Positions 23,600-35,600 of a DNA stretch of 64,000 nt are shown here, one piece after another. The DNA is from Globodera rostochiensis (lineage: Eukaryota; Nematoda; Chromadorea; Rhabditida; Heteroderidae), in the NCBI GenBank assembly GCA_018350325.1, contig JAEVLN010000015.1, positions 1,985,789-2,049,788 of the forward strand. The letters are read 5' to 3'. Under the pieces are notes generated by a model. The model was not told the origin of the DNA, ran no database searches, and was given only the letters and a program-made list of their open reading frames with translations. A program made the translations under genes and the position numbers. How positions within the stretch are numbered: position 1 is the stretch's first letter; each line of letters starts with the position of its first letter.

Positions 23600-26500
23600 A
23601 TGAATTTTACGGGAGAAAATTCATCACAATTCGAACGCAACGATTTGTACGAGGTGCTGCTGCGCAATTTTTGTTCTGAATCATCCACAACTCCAGGGAA
23701 TGCTGCCCCTTCGACACCCGCCATTGACCAAAGGTAACTCATACCAATTTTGAATAACCGGAAAATCGTTTCATTTGCAAAAGTGTGTTTCACTGTATGC
23801 TTTCCCGGCACTAAAACATTAATTTTTTAGATTTGCCGATGAAACATATGAATTCAGGACAGCATTTGACGAACTGTCGCTTGTTGCTGATAAGTCGTCG
23901 GATGTGTTTGGAGAAGAGTCAGTGACTTTTTTAGTTATTCTCTTAATTATACGTTTAGTCAGCCGTCAACATCGGCAGAGGCAACTCCGTATAAGTCGAT
24001 TGAAATAATGTTTGGCGATGAAAATGTGAGCGTTTTGCATTGGGTGGAATGATTGTGCTGAAGAAGGGTTTCATAGATTGGAAAACATCGTTCATTGCTT
24101 TAGGATATCGCTCAGCAGCCTTCCACAAGTTCTCCATCGTTCAGTTCCCATCCAGAGACTATTCAGGTTCTCAGCTCAAATTCTCTGATTGAATGACCGA
24201 TCAATCTTGTATTAAACTCACAACCTGTATTAAACTCACAACCAGGATGCAAAAATTTACTCGAGAATACGTGAGCTGAGAGAGGCCGGGCTGTGGAGTG
24301 CGACTCGGCTGCCAAAGTGCGAAGACCCGCCGAGACGGAAGACGCACTGGGATTTTTTGCTGGAAGAAGTACGCTGGATATCCGCGGACTTCGTCAACGA
24401 GCGAAAGACCAAGAAAGAATTGGCCAGAAAGGTAAGACAAACTCATCCTTATTTGCTTTGGGTACTTAGTCTGGTGAGAAAAACGGAATTTTGTTAATTT
24501 GGTGCGGGGGAAAGCGATTCATGCTGTAGACGTATTCTTCATATTCGGGCCTTTATTTGAAAGACTGGCATTTTTTGAGTCATTTTATTGTTTGTTAAGT
24601 TGGCGATCAAAGCGAAGTCCGAGTGGCAACGCCTGTACAAGTCAAGCAAGGAGAATAAGAAGAAGGAGCAGGACGATAAGGAGGCCAAAAGGATATGCAG
24701 TTCAGTCGCAAAGATGATCAGGGACTTTTGGGTAAATGTCGACAAAGTTGTCGACTTTCGTGCCAATGTGAGCAATTCATATGTTTAATCTCATAAATAT
24801 CGAATTTAGGAAATTGTCGAGTCGAAGAAACGAAAAGCATTGGGCCAACAATTAAATTTTTTGGTGGGTGCCGCCGATAAAATCACGTCAATTCTGCAAG
24901 AACATATGGCCGAATCGCCCAGCAAACGGAGTAATTCAGCAATGAGTCGAGAGGAAGAACGGTCAGAGGGCGACAGGATGACGACGGATGGAGAGGACGA
25001 CGAGAGGACCATGGACACTGAGGAGGCTCACCAGCAGAAGGCACACGTCGAGTTGGAAGTCAACGAGCTGTCCAAGGAGGCCAACATGGAGCTCGACGAT
25101 TTTTTGACCTCGGTATTTTAAATCATGACACATAAAGATAATCATATACCTAGCCATAAAACTCTAAATTGGCCAATTTGGCGTTTTTAACTTTTTGGCC
25201 ATAGCCTTTTTGAGCTTTGGCTACTACGGACCGGTAGCCTAGCCCGGGTTTTTTCCCTTTTTGCCCTTACTATTAGGCCAGTAAATGAATTCCTTACATT
25301 TCCAGTTGCCCAATGGTTATCTGGAATTAATAGGCTACGAAATGCCAATTTCGCGATTTGCCGTAGATGAGCACGAATTGACGACAAGCAGCCAAGTGGA
25401 AAGTGCGGATGATCGGGCGGATGGACAGCTATTGACCGGCGAGGAGAAGCCGGACCTGAAGAATGTGGATTATGCTGGCCTCAGTTCAGACAACAGTGAA
25501 GTTCGTCGAAAACAGCTTGACAACATCGCTGTGGCCGCGTTGGAATTTCAACCGAGGGGCTACACCCTCGAGACCACCGAGGTCATCTAACACTGCAATT
25601 AGGAAATTCAGAATCATTTCGATTTAGGTCAAAACTGTAACTCCGTTTCTTCTTCGCGGTGATCTCCGTGAGTATCAGCTTGTCGGTCTCGACTGGCTAG
25701 TCACTCTGTACGAGAAAAATCTAAACGGAATTTTGGCGGATGAAATGGGTCTCGGAAAAACTATTCAGGTGTCATATTTACTTTTTTGTTCTCATAATCG
25801 TACCCACCCACACTTTCCGTTCCATTACATTCATTCCCTATATAAGACTATCGCATTGCTCGCCCATTTGGCTTGTGCTCGTGCCGTTTGGGGCCCTCAT
25901 CTGATCATTGTTCCAACTTCTGTTATATTAAACTGGGAAATGGAGCTTAAAAAGTGGTGTCCGGCGTTAAAAGTGCTCACTTATTTCGGCACCGCAAAAG
26001 AACGAGCGGAAAAGCGAAAGGTGGGAGCTCAAAGAGGCTGTTTTTGATTAATTTTCCGATTTTATATGCTTAGGGGTGGTCCAAAAGCAATGCTTTCCAC
26101 GTTTGCATCACCTCCTACAAGTTGGCCACTCAGGACGTTCGTGCGTTCAAGAAGAAAGCCTGGCAGTATTTGATCCTAGACGAAGCGCAGAACATTAAGA
26201 ATTTCAAGAGTCAGCGATGGCAAACATTGCTTAGACTTCAGTCCCGTAGAAGGCTGTTACTCACAGGTATTGAAACATCTTTGCCCGGCGACTTATTTGC
26301 ATTTTCCGTATTGTCTGATGACCCCCCCCCCCCCCCCCCCTCTTTAGGAACTCCGCTGCAGAACTCGTTGATGGAACTGTGGGCGCTGCTCCATTTTTTG
26401 ATGCCGCATGTTTTTGCATCACATGACGACTTCAAGGAATGGTTTCACACGCCGATAACCGGCATGGTGGAGGGAACGGCCGAAGTGGACCAGGCACTGG

Positions 26501-29500
26501 TCCAACGCTTACACAAGGTGCTGTTTCGGATATGGAATTGCATTACACATTTGGTTTGCTGGATCTTTTGTTTATGCTTTCTCCTATAAATATGTGATAT
26601 CAAACCTCCATTACTCAGATACTCCGTCCGTTTATTCTAAGACGACTGAAAGCGGAGGTGGAGAAGCAATTGCCGACAAAGACGGAAAAGATTATTCCAT
26701 GTCCGCTGTCGAAACGACAACGCTTTTTGTACAACGAGTTCCTGTCGAGGCGATCGTAAGAAATTAAAATTTGGAATAAAACTAATCAGTGTTTGGCTTT
26801 GATCAGAACGGTCGACAATCTAAAGTCCGGCAACATGCTTTCTGTTCTCGGCATCATCATCCAGCTCCGCAAGTGCTGCAACCATCCGAACCTCTTCGAA
26901 CCTCGGCCTGTCCTTTCGCCGTTCGTCCTCCCGCCAGTCGTTCCTCAATTCCCTCGTCCCGCACTCGCCGTTCGAGCACAATTAGAGCATTCAAAGCCAA
27001 ACCATCTGCTTACGATCAACGATGCTTTTTCCTTTCAAAAATCATGGGATTTGTTCGAACGACTTTGTGACTTGACAAGCAGTGCAGCGTGCCTGTCAGC
27101 ACCAAATTTTTTATCAGTGGAGGAGGCGCCACCAATTACCGAACATCTCGTCAAATTTGTCGGTGACGAAGACGGAGGCCGTTTCTACAGAGTCGAACAC
27201 GAAAACCAGCAACAAGCAAAAGAAGATGACGATCTCACCAACAACATTTGTAACGGCGGTGATCAGCGGGTTCGTTTTTTGAATTTTATAACTAACTATC
27301 ATTTACACATTGGTAGTCGAATGTTCAGCTTGTGAATAACACTAGAAAGCGGAAGCTTCCGCCGGATTTCCACCTGCAAAACTCGGGAAAAGCATCGCTC
27401 ATTTCGCTCAAAATTGTCCGAGAAGAAAAAACGTTGTCGAACATCTTCCAATCTGCTCGGAGGGAGTTGCAGAAAATGTTGAAAAGTCGGGCTAAGGAAA
27501 GTCGACGAATTGGCATTTGGTTGAGCACTGAGAAGAAGTTGCGCGGGGGGCCGATTCTCTCCAGGGAGACGCAAGATTTTGTTGCGGTGAATAGCATTGG
27601 CATTGAGCCGTCAAACTCGCTCGAGCTGTTCAACAGAAGACGTCGGACAGCGATTCGGAATTTGGATGATGAGCTCGGATCTGAACTGTTCGACCGCGTT
27701 TGTCACACCATTCAGCAACGCACTGTTGAATGGATTGAAATGTCTCTTAACCGGTGTGTCTATTTCAGGGGATTTGTTCTTCGGTTGCATGGCTTAAATA
27801 TGGATGATTTACAGCTTTTTAATATGTGTTCTGAGGGTGCTTACCAGCGGCTGCTTTCCTCAGCCATTGATCACGACCTACGAAAAATATGATCAGGATC
27901 TGTGCCAACATTCTTTGCGATGTTATGCCGATTGGAGTTATTTAGCAGAAAAAACATACATTGCTCGACAATTGGAGTTTCCGGAGCTCAGACTCATCGA
28001 ATATGATTGTGGTCGGTGTGTTCAGGAATATGGAATCGCCCCGTTTATTTTTTATAAAAGTGTTACCAAGAGAAAGGTACTCAGATTTAAGAACATATAC
28101 AAAAAGACTATTTTTTATCATGAAGACTGAAAGCTCGAAATTAATGAGTGCTCTCGTCGAAGGGTTGGGACATCTCTGCCTGCATGTGCTTTACCAGTTT
28201 CTTTTGTTAGGCAAACTGCAATTGTTGGCCCGACTCCTCGAACGTCTCTTCCTCAACAAGCACCGGTGTCTGATTTTCACACAAATGTCGCGGATGCTGG
28301 ACATTCTGCAGGCCTTTCTTTCCTATCACAACTACAAATACTTCCGGTTGGACGGCTCCACTCACATTGACCAACGACAGGCGATGATGGAACGATTCAA
28401 CACGGATGATTCGGTGTTCTGCTTCATCTTGTCGACTCGTTCTGGGGGAGTCGGCGTCAACCTGACCGGGGCGGACACTGTTATCTTCTACGATTCAGAC
28501 TGGAACCCGGTTGGGACCACTGGTATGGCAAACGGTATGGAAACATTTGTTTTTTAGACGATGGACGCCCAGGCGCAGGACCGTTGCCATCGCGTGAGTT
28601 TTATACTTAAAGCATTACAGCATGTTTATTGGCGTTCACCTCCGCCCTCCTCCTTTGAAATTAAAACTGATGGGGGGGGGGGTGGGGAGACTGCTTGGTT
28701 TTCTTCGATTAACGTCATGTCATTCTTCTTAGATTGGACAAACTCGTAATGTCACCATTTATCGGCTGATCAGTGAGAAGACAATAGAGGAAAACATTTT
28801 GGCGAAATCCATGCAAAAGCGACGGCTGGGAGAGATGGCCATCGACCAGGGCGAATTCACGCCCGATTTTTTCAAAGATGCTGGGAACTTGCGGGACCTG
28901 TTCAGCAACGAAACAGCTATCGCCGGAATCATTGCCCCAGTGGTGGACGAACCGGAGAACATCAAAGACGTAGAGACGGTATAAATGCATTAAATGTTTC
29001 CTGAAATTTAAAATTAATAATCCAGGCAATGAATCGAGTCGAGGACGAACAAGATGCAATGGCCGCACAGCTTGCCAAGGACGAGGGAAATGCCGAGGTA
29101 GCCGAGTTCGACGAGAATCTGAACGGTGCATCGACGAGTTACGATCTGCGAGACATTGACAGTCCTTCGGAGCAGTACTTGGAGCTAATCAGCGGGGTCT
29201 TTGAAAATTTGATCATCCAATTATAAATTTTGAATTCTGCAGTTGAAACCGGTTGAGCGATATGCAGTCAGTTTCCTGGCCAATGAGTATAGGCCGGCGC
29301 TGGACAAAGAAGTTGAGGAGGCCGAGGTCCGGTTTTTTATGTTTTTGCAAGTGTTTATTGGCTTTCTACAGGCAAAAATACGAGCGAAACAACTGGAGTT
29401 TATGGAGAAGCACCGACATGCGGACGTTCTGTTGGACGTGGCTGAGGATGAAGGCAATGTCGGGGGGAGGAGGCGAAGAAAAGATGTTGCTGACGACAAG

Positions 29501-32382
29501 GAACTGCTTGGCGACCTCTCCTACGATCCGACCACCGTCGATGAGGTAGCGAAAGCGAAACGGAAGATGGGCACGAGGGTCAGGGGGACACCGCAGAAGA
29601 CGGCGATGGCACTCCGTTGTTGTAGCAGAAGATGTTCGGGAAAAGTGTAGGGCGAGAAAATCACCCGAAATTTTATGCATCGCTTTTTATACGAGTCACT
29701 CGCACACCCCCAATAACTGTTTTTTGTTGCCGAAATATACCCACCGCCACACAGCCCAACGCATTGCAAGACTTTGCTCTTTTTGTTTACACCATAGAAA
29801 ATGTAAAAGGAAGAAAATAAAATTTGTCGTTTTGGAAGGTCTTTTTTGCGCTCAAACTCAAAGCCTTGCTCTTTTTAGTTTGGACTCTCTAATTTCAAAA
29901 AACTGACAAAATTTTCCGAGGCAAAAGCTTTGAGGATATTGAACAAAAAGAGCAAGGTTTTGGTGGGACGAGGCGATCGGACGGACATTCGGGCGAAACA
30001 AATAACAAATTATGATTTAGCTGCCTCCGGCGGTGCGGGAGCGATCGAAACTTTACATTGCTTGCGGGGGGGGGGGGTTCGGGGATGCGCACTTTGTGTT
30101 CCCCGATTTGTCTCTTGTCCAGAAGGGGGGGGGGGGGAGAAGTGAAGGCTCGCGGGAATGGGAATTGCCTCCCTTTTCATTGCCACCCAACTAAATGCCA
30201 TTTGAGTCGACGTTTCTCTCCAATCGGTTGCCCTTCTGTTTGTTAGAAGACCAAACTTTCAGTTGGATCTCTTCTCCCACGCGCTTCCATTTGCATGCGA
30301 AAGTCTATTCGACGACATTCCGGTAAGTTCCATAGATCAACGGATTAGTCACCAATTGTTGTAATTAGAGTTCGAATTTAAGTAGAAAAAAGACTTTTGA
30401 CAGATTTGGATGCCCCCATCTCCGCCCAACTCCGAGGCGGACGGAAGTTTCCTGCCGTCCTTCGACATTTACTCGCCCATCGACGGGGCAATGCTTTACC
30501 AGCCGGAGCTGATAACGGAGGACAAATTGCCCCCGCTGCCTCCGCTTTTGCCTTCATTGGACGCCTTCCCTCGATGCATTAGCCGTTCACCTCGAAAAGC
30601 GCGTCCGTCACCGCCTCGGGCAGTGCCAAAACATCGAAGAAGGAGCACATCGGCGACAAAAAATGGGCTGGCAAAGGAAGAACGGCAGCAGACGCAAAAG
30701 GCAATCGGCGGCATTCAACCGGCTCAGACTCAAAAGGAGGCGACCAGCGAGCGGCGATTGGTGGACGTCGGCTTCGATCGGCCTCCGTCACCGCCCGACT
30801 CGGCGCCGAGCACTCCGATGGTTTTGGCACCGGTGAACATCGTGATGGGCGTGCCGCCGATGCCCCAACTTTTGCCCGTGCCCGGCCACATCATCATGGT
30901 GGCTTCACCTCCGGCTACAATGCCTCCGGAACTAGAACAGATCGGCGATTTAACTGCTCCCTCTTCGTCTGTCGTCCATGCGGCGACGGCACTGCCCACT
31001 TCCACGTTGGACGGTAACGAGAGATGGGAGAATGGACAATTTGGAGCCCAAATGGAGTCACAAATTTGAGAGTCCATCGAGTCGACTCTGCGCAAAAGTC
31101 GCAAGCACGTGCAAAGTCCGTCCCCGTCGTCTTTTGTGCCGGTGCCGCGTTATTTGTGAGTGATTAATTTGGATGGCACAGAAAGGCCCCCCCCCTCAAA
31201 CATTGGTTCTGTTTATTGTCCTCTCCTTTTCTGTTGTTTCTCCCTTTTTCGTACACAAAATCCGTCCAATTTAAGAATCCGCAACTTTGGTCCATTGCCA
31301 CAACGGCCTTTCGAACGGATCGGCCCCGATTCATCCCGCAATATTTTTCGATTGGTTTGTCCCGAATGGCGCACAAATTTCAACGCTCTTTCGATGCCGG
31401 GTTTCGCCGTAACAGAACCGGCCGATATCGAAGGGATTCCGTGGAGTGCTGCAGAAGACCAACGACTTCTGAAGGTGATTGGGTCGGCGGCCGGCATTCA
31501 CTTGGCCAGACCAATTTGGGCCACCACATAGGCAATTTCGGAGAGGCATTGTCTGCTCAACGTAGCTGAACAGCAGCTGCTGACTCGGGCTGGGCTTCAG
31601 TTCAACTGGGAGCTTGTCTCTCAATATGTCAACGTCAGGTCCAACCAGTTCAGGTACCATTTAAAGTAAAGTCAGAATTGCGAGGTTTGCTTTTACTGAA
31701 TAGTGGGGGATTGGACATAATTCTGCCCATTTTTCTTTTTTCACATGGTTATTAACACATTTTCCATGAACATTTCTAAATTCATCGGTTTGTCGTCTGC
31801 AGATCGCCTCGTCAGTGCGCGTGGCGCTACCAGAATTTCGTATTGCGTTGTGATGAAGCATTTGAAGAGAGTTCCATTGGTTGGAGAGGTCAGTTACCTA
31901 CTTTTGTGCACGGAAATTGAATTACGATTTTGATGATTAATTTGGTAGGGCCCTCCGCCCATTTCTCCCGTCGCCCGCGCACTTCCTTCGGCACGCCGCC
32001 CCATTCGGTGATTTTCGACACAAATTTGGGCGCCCAAGAGGCGGCCGGCGCGGCCAGAAGGCGTGCCACGGCACTGACGGACTGCGCGCTGTTGCGGCGT
32101 CGGACGGCGCCGGCTGTACCGGAGCGGACGACAGAGAGCCAAAGTCAGTTGCTTTGTCTGGCGGGACGGATGCCGCCGACACAGGACGCGCGGCTGAACG
32201 ATTTGGGCGCCCGTTACACAAACGTCGTCAGAGCCACGGATATAATCGGTCAGTTATTTGGGCGTCCATTCAAAGGCAAAACAACGCCTTCCCCACGGCC
32301 AGATGTTCGACGGCAAATGCTGGAGAGGAGGGCACACAACCAGCAACAACGACACACGCCGGGCACCGGCCCGGCTCACTGA
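23600..32382 (+). CDS. ssl-1: SWR1/SRCAP/Domino-type Snf2 chromatin-remodelling ATPase
   Basis: Large INO80-class remodeller; this subfamily exchanges H2A for H2A.Z. The start at 23600 opens an acidic, Ser-rich N-terminus. The HSA domain follows ([20 protein letters not shown] near 24345-24405). The split ATPase shows motif [12 protein letters not shown] (about 25736), [18 protein letters not shown], motif [16 protein letters not shown] (the DEAQ form typical of this family, about 26176), [13 protein letters not shown] across a poly-C intron, a long lobe-2 insertion, [14 protein letters not shown] (about 28265), [18 protein letters not shown], and [22 protein letters not shown] (about 28565-28765). 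The C-terminal part has IWMPPSPP (about 30405) and a SANT-like block ([15 protein letters not shown], about 31434) as in Domino/EP400, ending at 32382. The join across 29650-30250 is uncertain; the 3' part could be a separate model. Confidence 0.9.
29650..30249. other. Unresolved stretch inside the remodeller gene
   Basis: About 600 bp between the coding block ending [12 protein letters not shown] and the next convincing exon ([20 protein letters not shown], from about 30250). It contains two poly-G runs (about 30065-30076 and 30125-30138). No exon here is convincing, so it is probably one or more introns. The alternative is a 3' end followed by a separate downstream gene. Confidence 0.4.
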
Positions 32383-32698
32383 GGCCAAATGTTCCTTCAC
32401 TTTTTGCCATTACCATTACCATTCATTCTCAACACCCACCCATAAAAGCTTAACTTTTTAATGACGATTTTGAACTTTAAATTAAAGATCTGTAAAAACG
32501 CGAGAACACAAATGTACAATTGCAGATTAACTCATTCGTATTTATGGAAGGATATCGACGATATGGGAGAAGCGGACACAATAGAGGGGAGAACTTTTGC
32601 TGATAATTCGGTCTGAAACTGAAGGGGAGGGTAGGAGGACCCGTAAGAACAATTTCGGGACGGATGAGGGCCGAGTCGCCGCCGAACTCTCCGCACGC
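32383..32698. other. Convergent 3' intergenic spacer
   Basis: About 315 bp between the stop codons of two converging genes. It contains AT-rich sequence and AATTAAAGAT-like polyadenylation-type words but nothing further. An open frame reading through part of it on the minus strand is rejected in favour of the spliced hydrophobic end at 32699. Confidence 0.5.
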
Positions 32699-35600
32699 CT
32701 ATACAAAGCGTTGGCGCCACCGCCATGACGTGCACAGTGAAAGGAATGTGCTGAGAATGGAAATGAATGCGGCGGCGAAGGGTTGGCCCGTTGCCGTTGT
32801 GGCGCCATTTGGTCCTGAAGAAGGGAAACGCCGTCATGGCCTGGGGGTTCCTCCCGTCCGTCCCCACCTTTGGGCGGCTCCGTCCTCTTCCCCCCGCTGG
32901 GCGTTGTCCCTCGGGGCTTCTCCGTACGTTCCGTTGTTGCGCTTGTCTTCCCAGCAGTCGTTGTGGCGGTCGTTGTGGTGGTGGCGGTCGTTGTGGTGGC
33001 GGCGGTCGTTGTGGTGGTGGCGGTGGTACTCGTCCCCCCCTCTCTTTCCTCCCCTTGGGCAGTTACTTCTCTCCGTCCCGTCGTTGCCGGTGTCGTCGTC
33101 TCCGCTGTTGTTTTTGTGACATCAAACAGCCCTCCGCCTCGTTCATCTTCGTCGCGCACTTTCGTCAAATTCGGTGGTGACAATGCACAAGCTTTGATGG
33201 GGAGGGATTAGTCAGAAGTGATCAAAGAATTGATTGATCGGTCTGGTTGGGACTTGCCCCTTTCCGTGCCCAACCCAACCCAACTTACTGGGATGGTATG
33301 CACTGCTCCAGCCGTTGTACACGTCGTAAACATGCAGAAGTGCCTCTTCCCCGCATTGTGAATTGATCTGAATGAATTAATTGTTCGATCAAATTAATCT
33401 CTGAACATCCTCAAACATTCCAACCCAAAATTTGGCTATTTCGTTTCACCGTATTCGCTGAGCAAAGCAACAATTCATCGACCGCTGCACAAACGCGCGG
33501 GCCCGCGTCTCGTCCCAACAAGTCGACGAGACGAAAATTGTTAAGGCATTGACGGACCGAGTCGGCTTCCGTCACTTTGAGGAGACATGCCCCGAAGCGA
33601 CGCTGATCCCTTCGGGCGATCTGTACAAAATCAATAGAAACGGAACAACTCGTTCCCCCATCCCCAAACGCCATGGACAGAGAAAGGACTGATTTGGACA
33701 TTTAACCGCCCTGTGTTTTCAGCACGGACCTCTCTTTCGCAGACGGTGTCGTGCAGTGTCAGTGCGGCTCCCGCGGCCGGTTCAGGCCTGCATTTGAGTC
33801 CCTGAGGCAAAAATTGTTTGTTTCCCACTAACAACGGACCAAATCGTTCGCTTTCACTCACCTCCACACACGGCTTGAACTTTGTTTGAGCACTGAGACA
33901 AAACGTTTCCCACTCCGATTGGTCGCTGATCAATGCCAATGGGCGGGGTCGAAAGTGATCGACGTGCGACTCGCATTCGAGAAAGGCGATTAACTGCTGC
34001 TCGGGACAGCCGGTGGAGTGTTGGATGGCCAAAGAAGGCACTTCCAACTGACAGCCGTTTCCGGGAATGATCTGAACGTGTCGGAGGGGAAATGTCGAGA
34101 AAAGGAAAGTCTTCGCAAACCTGCGCTAAGTACTCGTTGGTAGCGCTGAACACGAATTCAAGCGAGTCCGAGCCGCACTCGGAGAACACGCGTGGGGCAA
34201 GGCACTGTAAATGAATGGAATCGTTTGTGAGTTTCCGCCGTTCGCGTGTTCTGCCTGTGTGGTGGCGTTGACCACTCCGCAAAGTGTTCGGTCGTCATCC
34301 CCAGCATTCCCAAGCAGTTCGTTACGTTGTTTCTGTTCGTATTGCGCGGTGCATTTCCTTCCCTCCGCGCCCTCAGCCACAGTCTCCACACACCGCGCAC
34401 GCCGCGAAAATTCAACGCGAGCCGAACAAATCGCAGTCCCCAAGGCGCGAAGTGCACGCGCATGTCCGTAGGGCTCTTCGGTGTCGCAGGGCGCGGTGCG
34501 ACGCATACACTGCGACAATGCTTCGAAGTCGCCGGCACAAAAGGCCTCCGGCGACGGATTGGACGATGCGTTGGAAAGTTCGCGCAGCAGCGAAACTGGG
34601 CGAAACGCGTACTTGGCCAGCAGAAAGTCGTGCTGACAGTCTAACCGAATTCGCCTAAGGGGGGAGGGGGATTTTGTTCAAAATTTTAGAACAAACAAAG
34701 AAAATTCTCTTTTATCGCCCTATCGGTCGGTCACTATCTTTGTCCCCGTTTTTTGTTTCCCCAACCAACTTACTTCATCTCCGGCGTACATGTCGCTGGA
34801 GGCGGTGCCGTTGTCATTGTCAAATTCTTTAACGAAAAAGCATAAAGATTTGAAGGCCCCTCCATTCCCTACGAATTGTTCCGAAACGGCCCGTCCTGTC
34901 ACCGGGCAAATGTTGTCTTTGGAGGCTAAAACGCGCAAAACATTCAGTGGGATGGACCCGCAAGTCCGCTGCACAATGTCGTGGACGCAGTCGACAAATT
35001 GGGGCAGTGCTTGACGCAGAGAAGCCAGGCTGAACTGCTTGATGGGCACGAGAGTTGTGCGAAGACACTTCCCGAACTCGGGGTCCGAGATCTGTGATTG
35101 GACATTTTAAACCAAAGCCTTCGACGGCCTGTCGTCTGTACCTGACGGAATACACAGCCCAAATGCGTGTCGATGGCCTGCGCAGCGTCCGGCTGGTCGC
35201 AAATGCCGGCGCCGGCTGCCACCAGACAGCTGGACACAACGCAGCGATTGTCGGCAGACAACGGAGCCAAACATTGACGAAATTGGGCGCCCAGCACGCA
35301 ACCTTTGGACAAAAAGTGGTCGATGCAGCAGAAAAGTGAAAGTAGACGAACCCTGGGCAAACAGAGGGGCCAACCCGTTCAGATTCTTCAGCACGTTCTG
35401 CAGACCGCCCTGGAAAAGATCGCCTAGCCGAGCGTGCAGAGATTCCAACGGCACGGCACAATGCCGAACCAACTGTTGCTGCTCCTCGGAGCAGTTTAGA
35501 GCGGCAATGGCTAAACAAATGAATGCATTTCGGCACTCGTTAAGTCGTCCAAACTTACGTCCCTTGCGCCCGCCGTTTTCCGTCTCCCCCCCAGCGACGC

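Noticed and set aside
32542..32698. Unspliced 3' extension of the minus-strand surface-protein frame
   Set aside because: A 52-bp GT-AG intron (donor AAAG|GTGGGG, acceptor CTTCAG) leads in phase to a shorter exon with a hydrophobic anchor and stop at 32699, which fits a surface protein better.
32664..33211. Plus-strand frames of 110-150 codons rich in Val/Cys/Trp/Gly
   Set aside because: They are reverse readings of the Thr-rich minisatellite and stalk on the minus strand, whose splice into the hydrophobic last exon is in phase.
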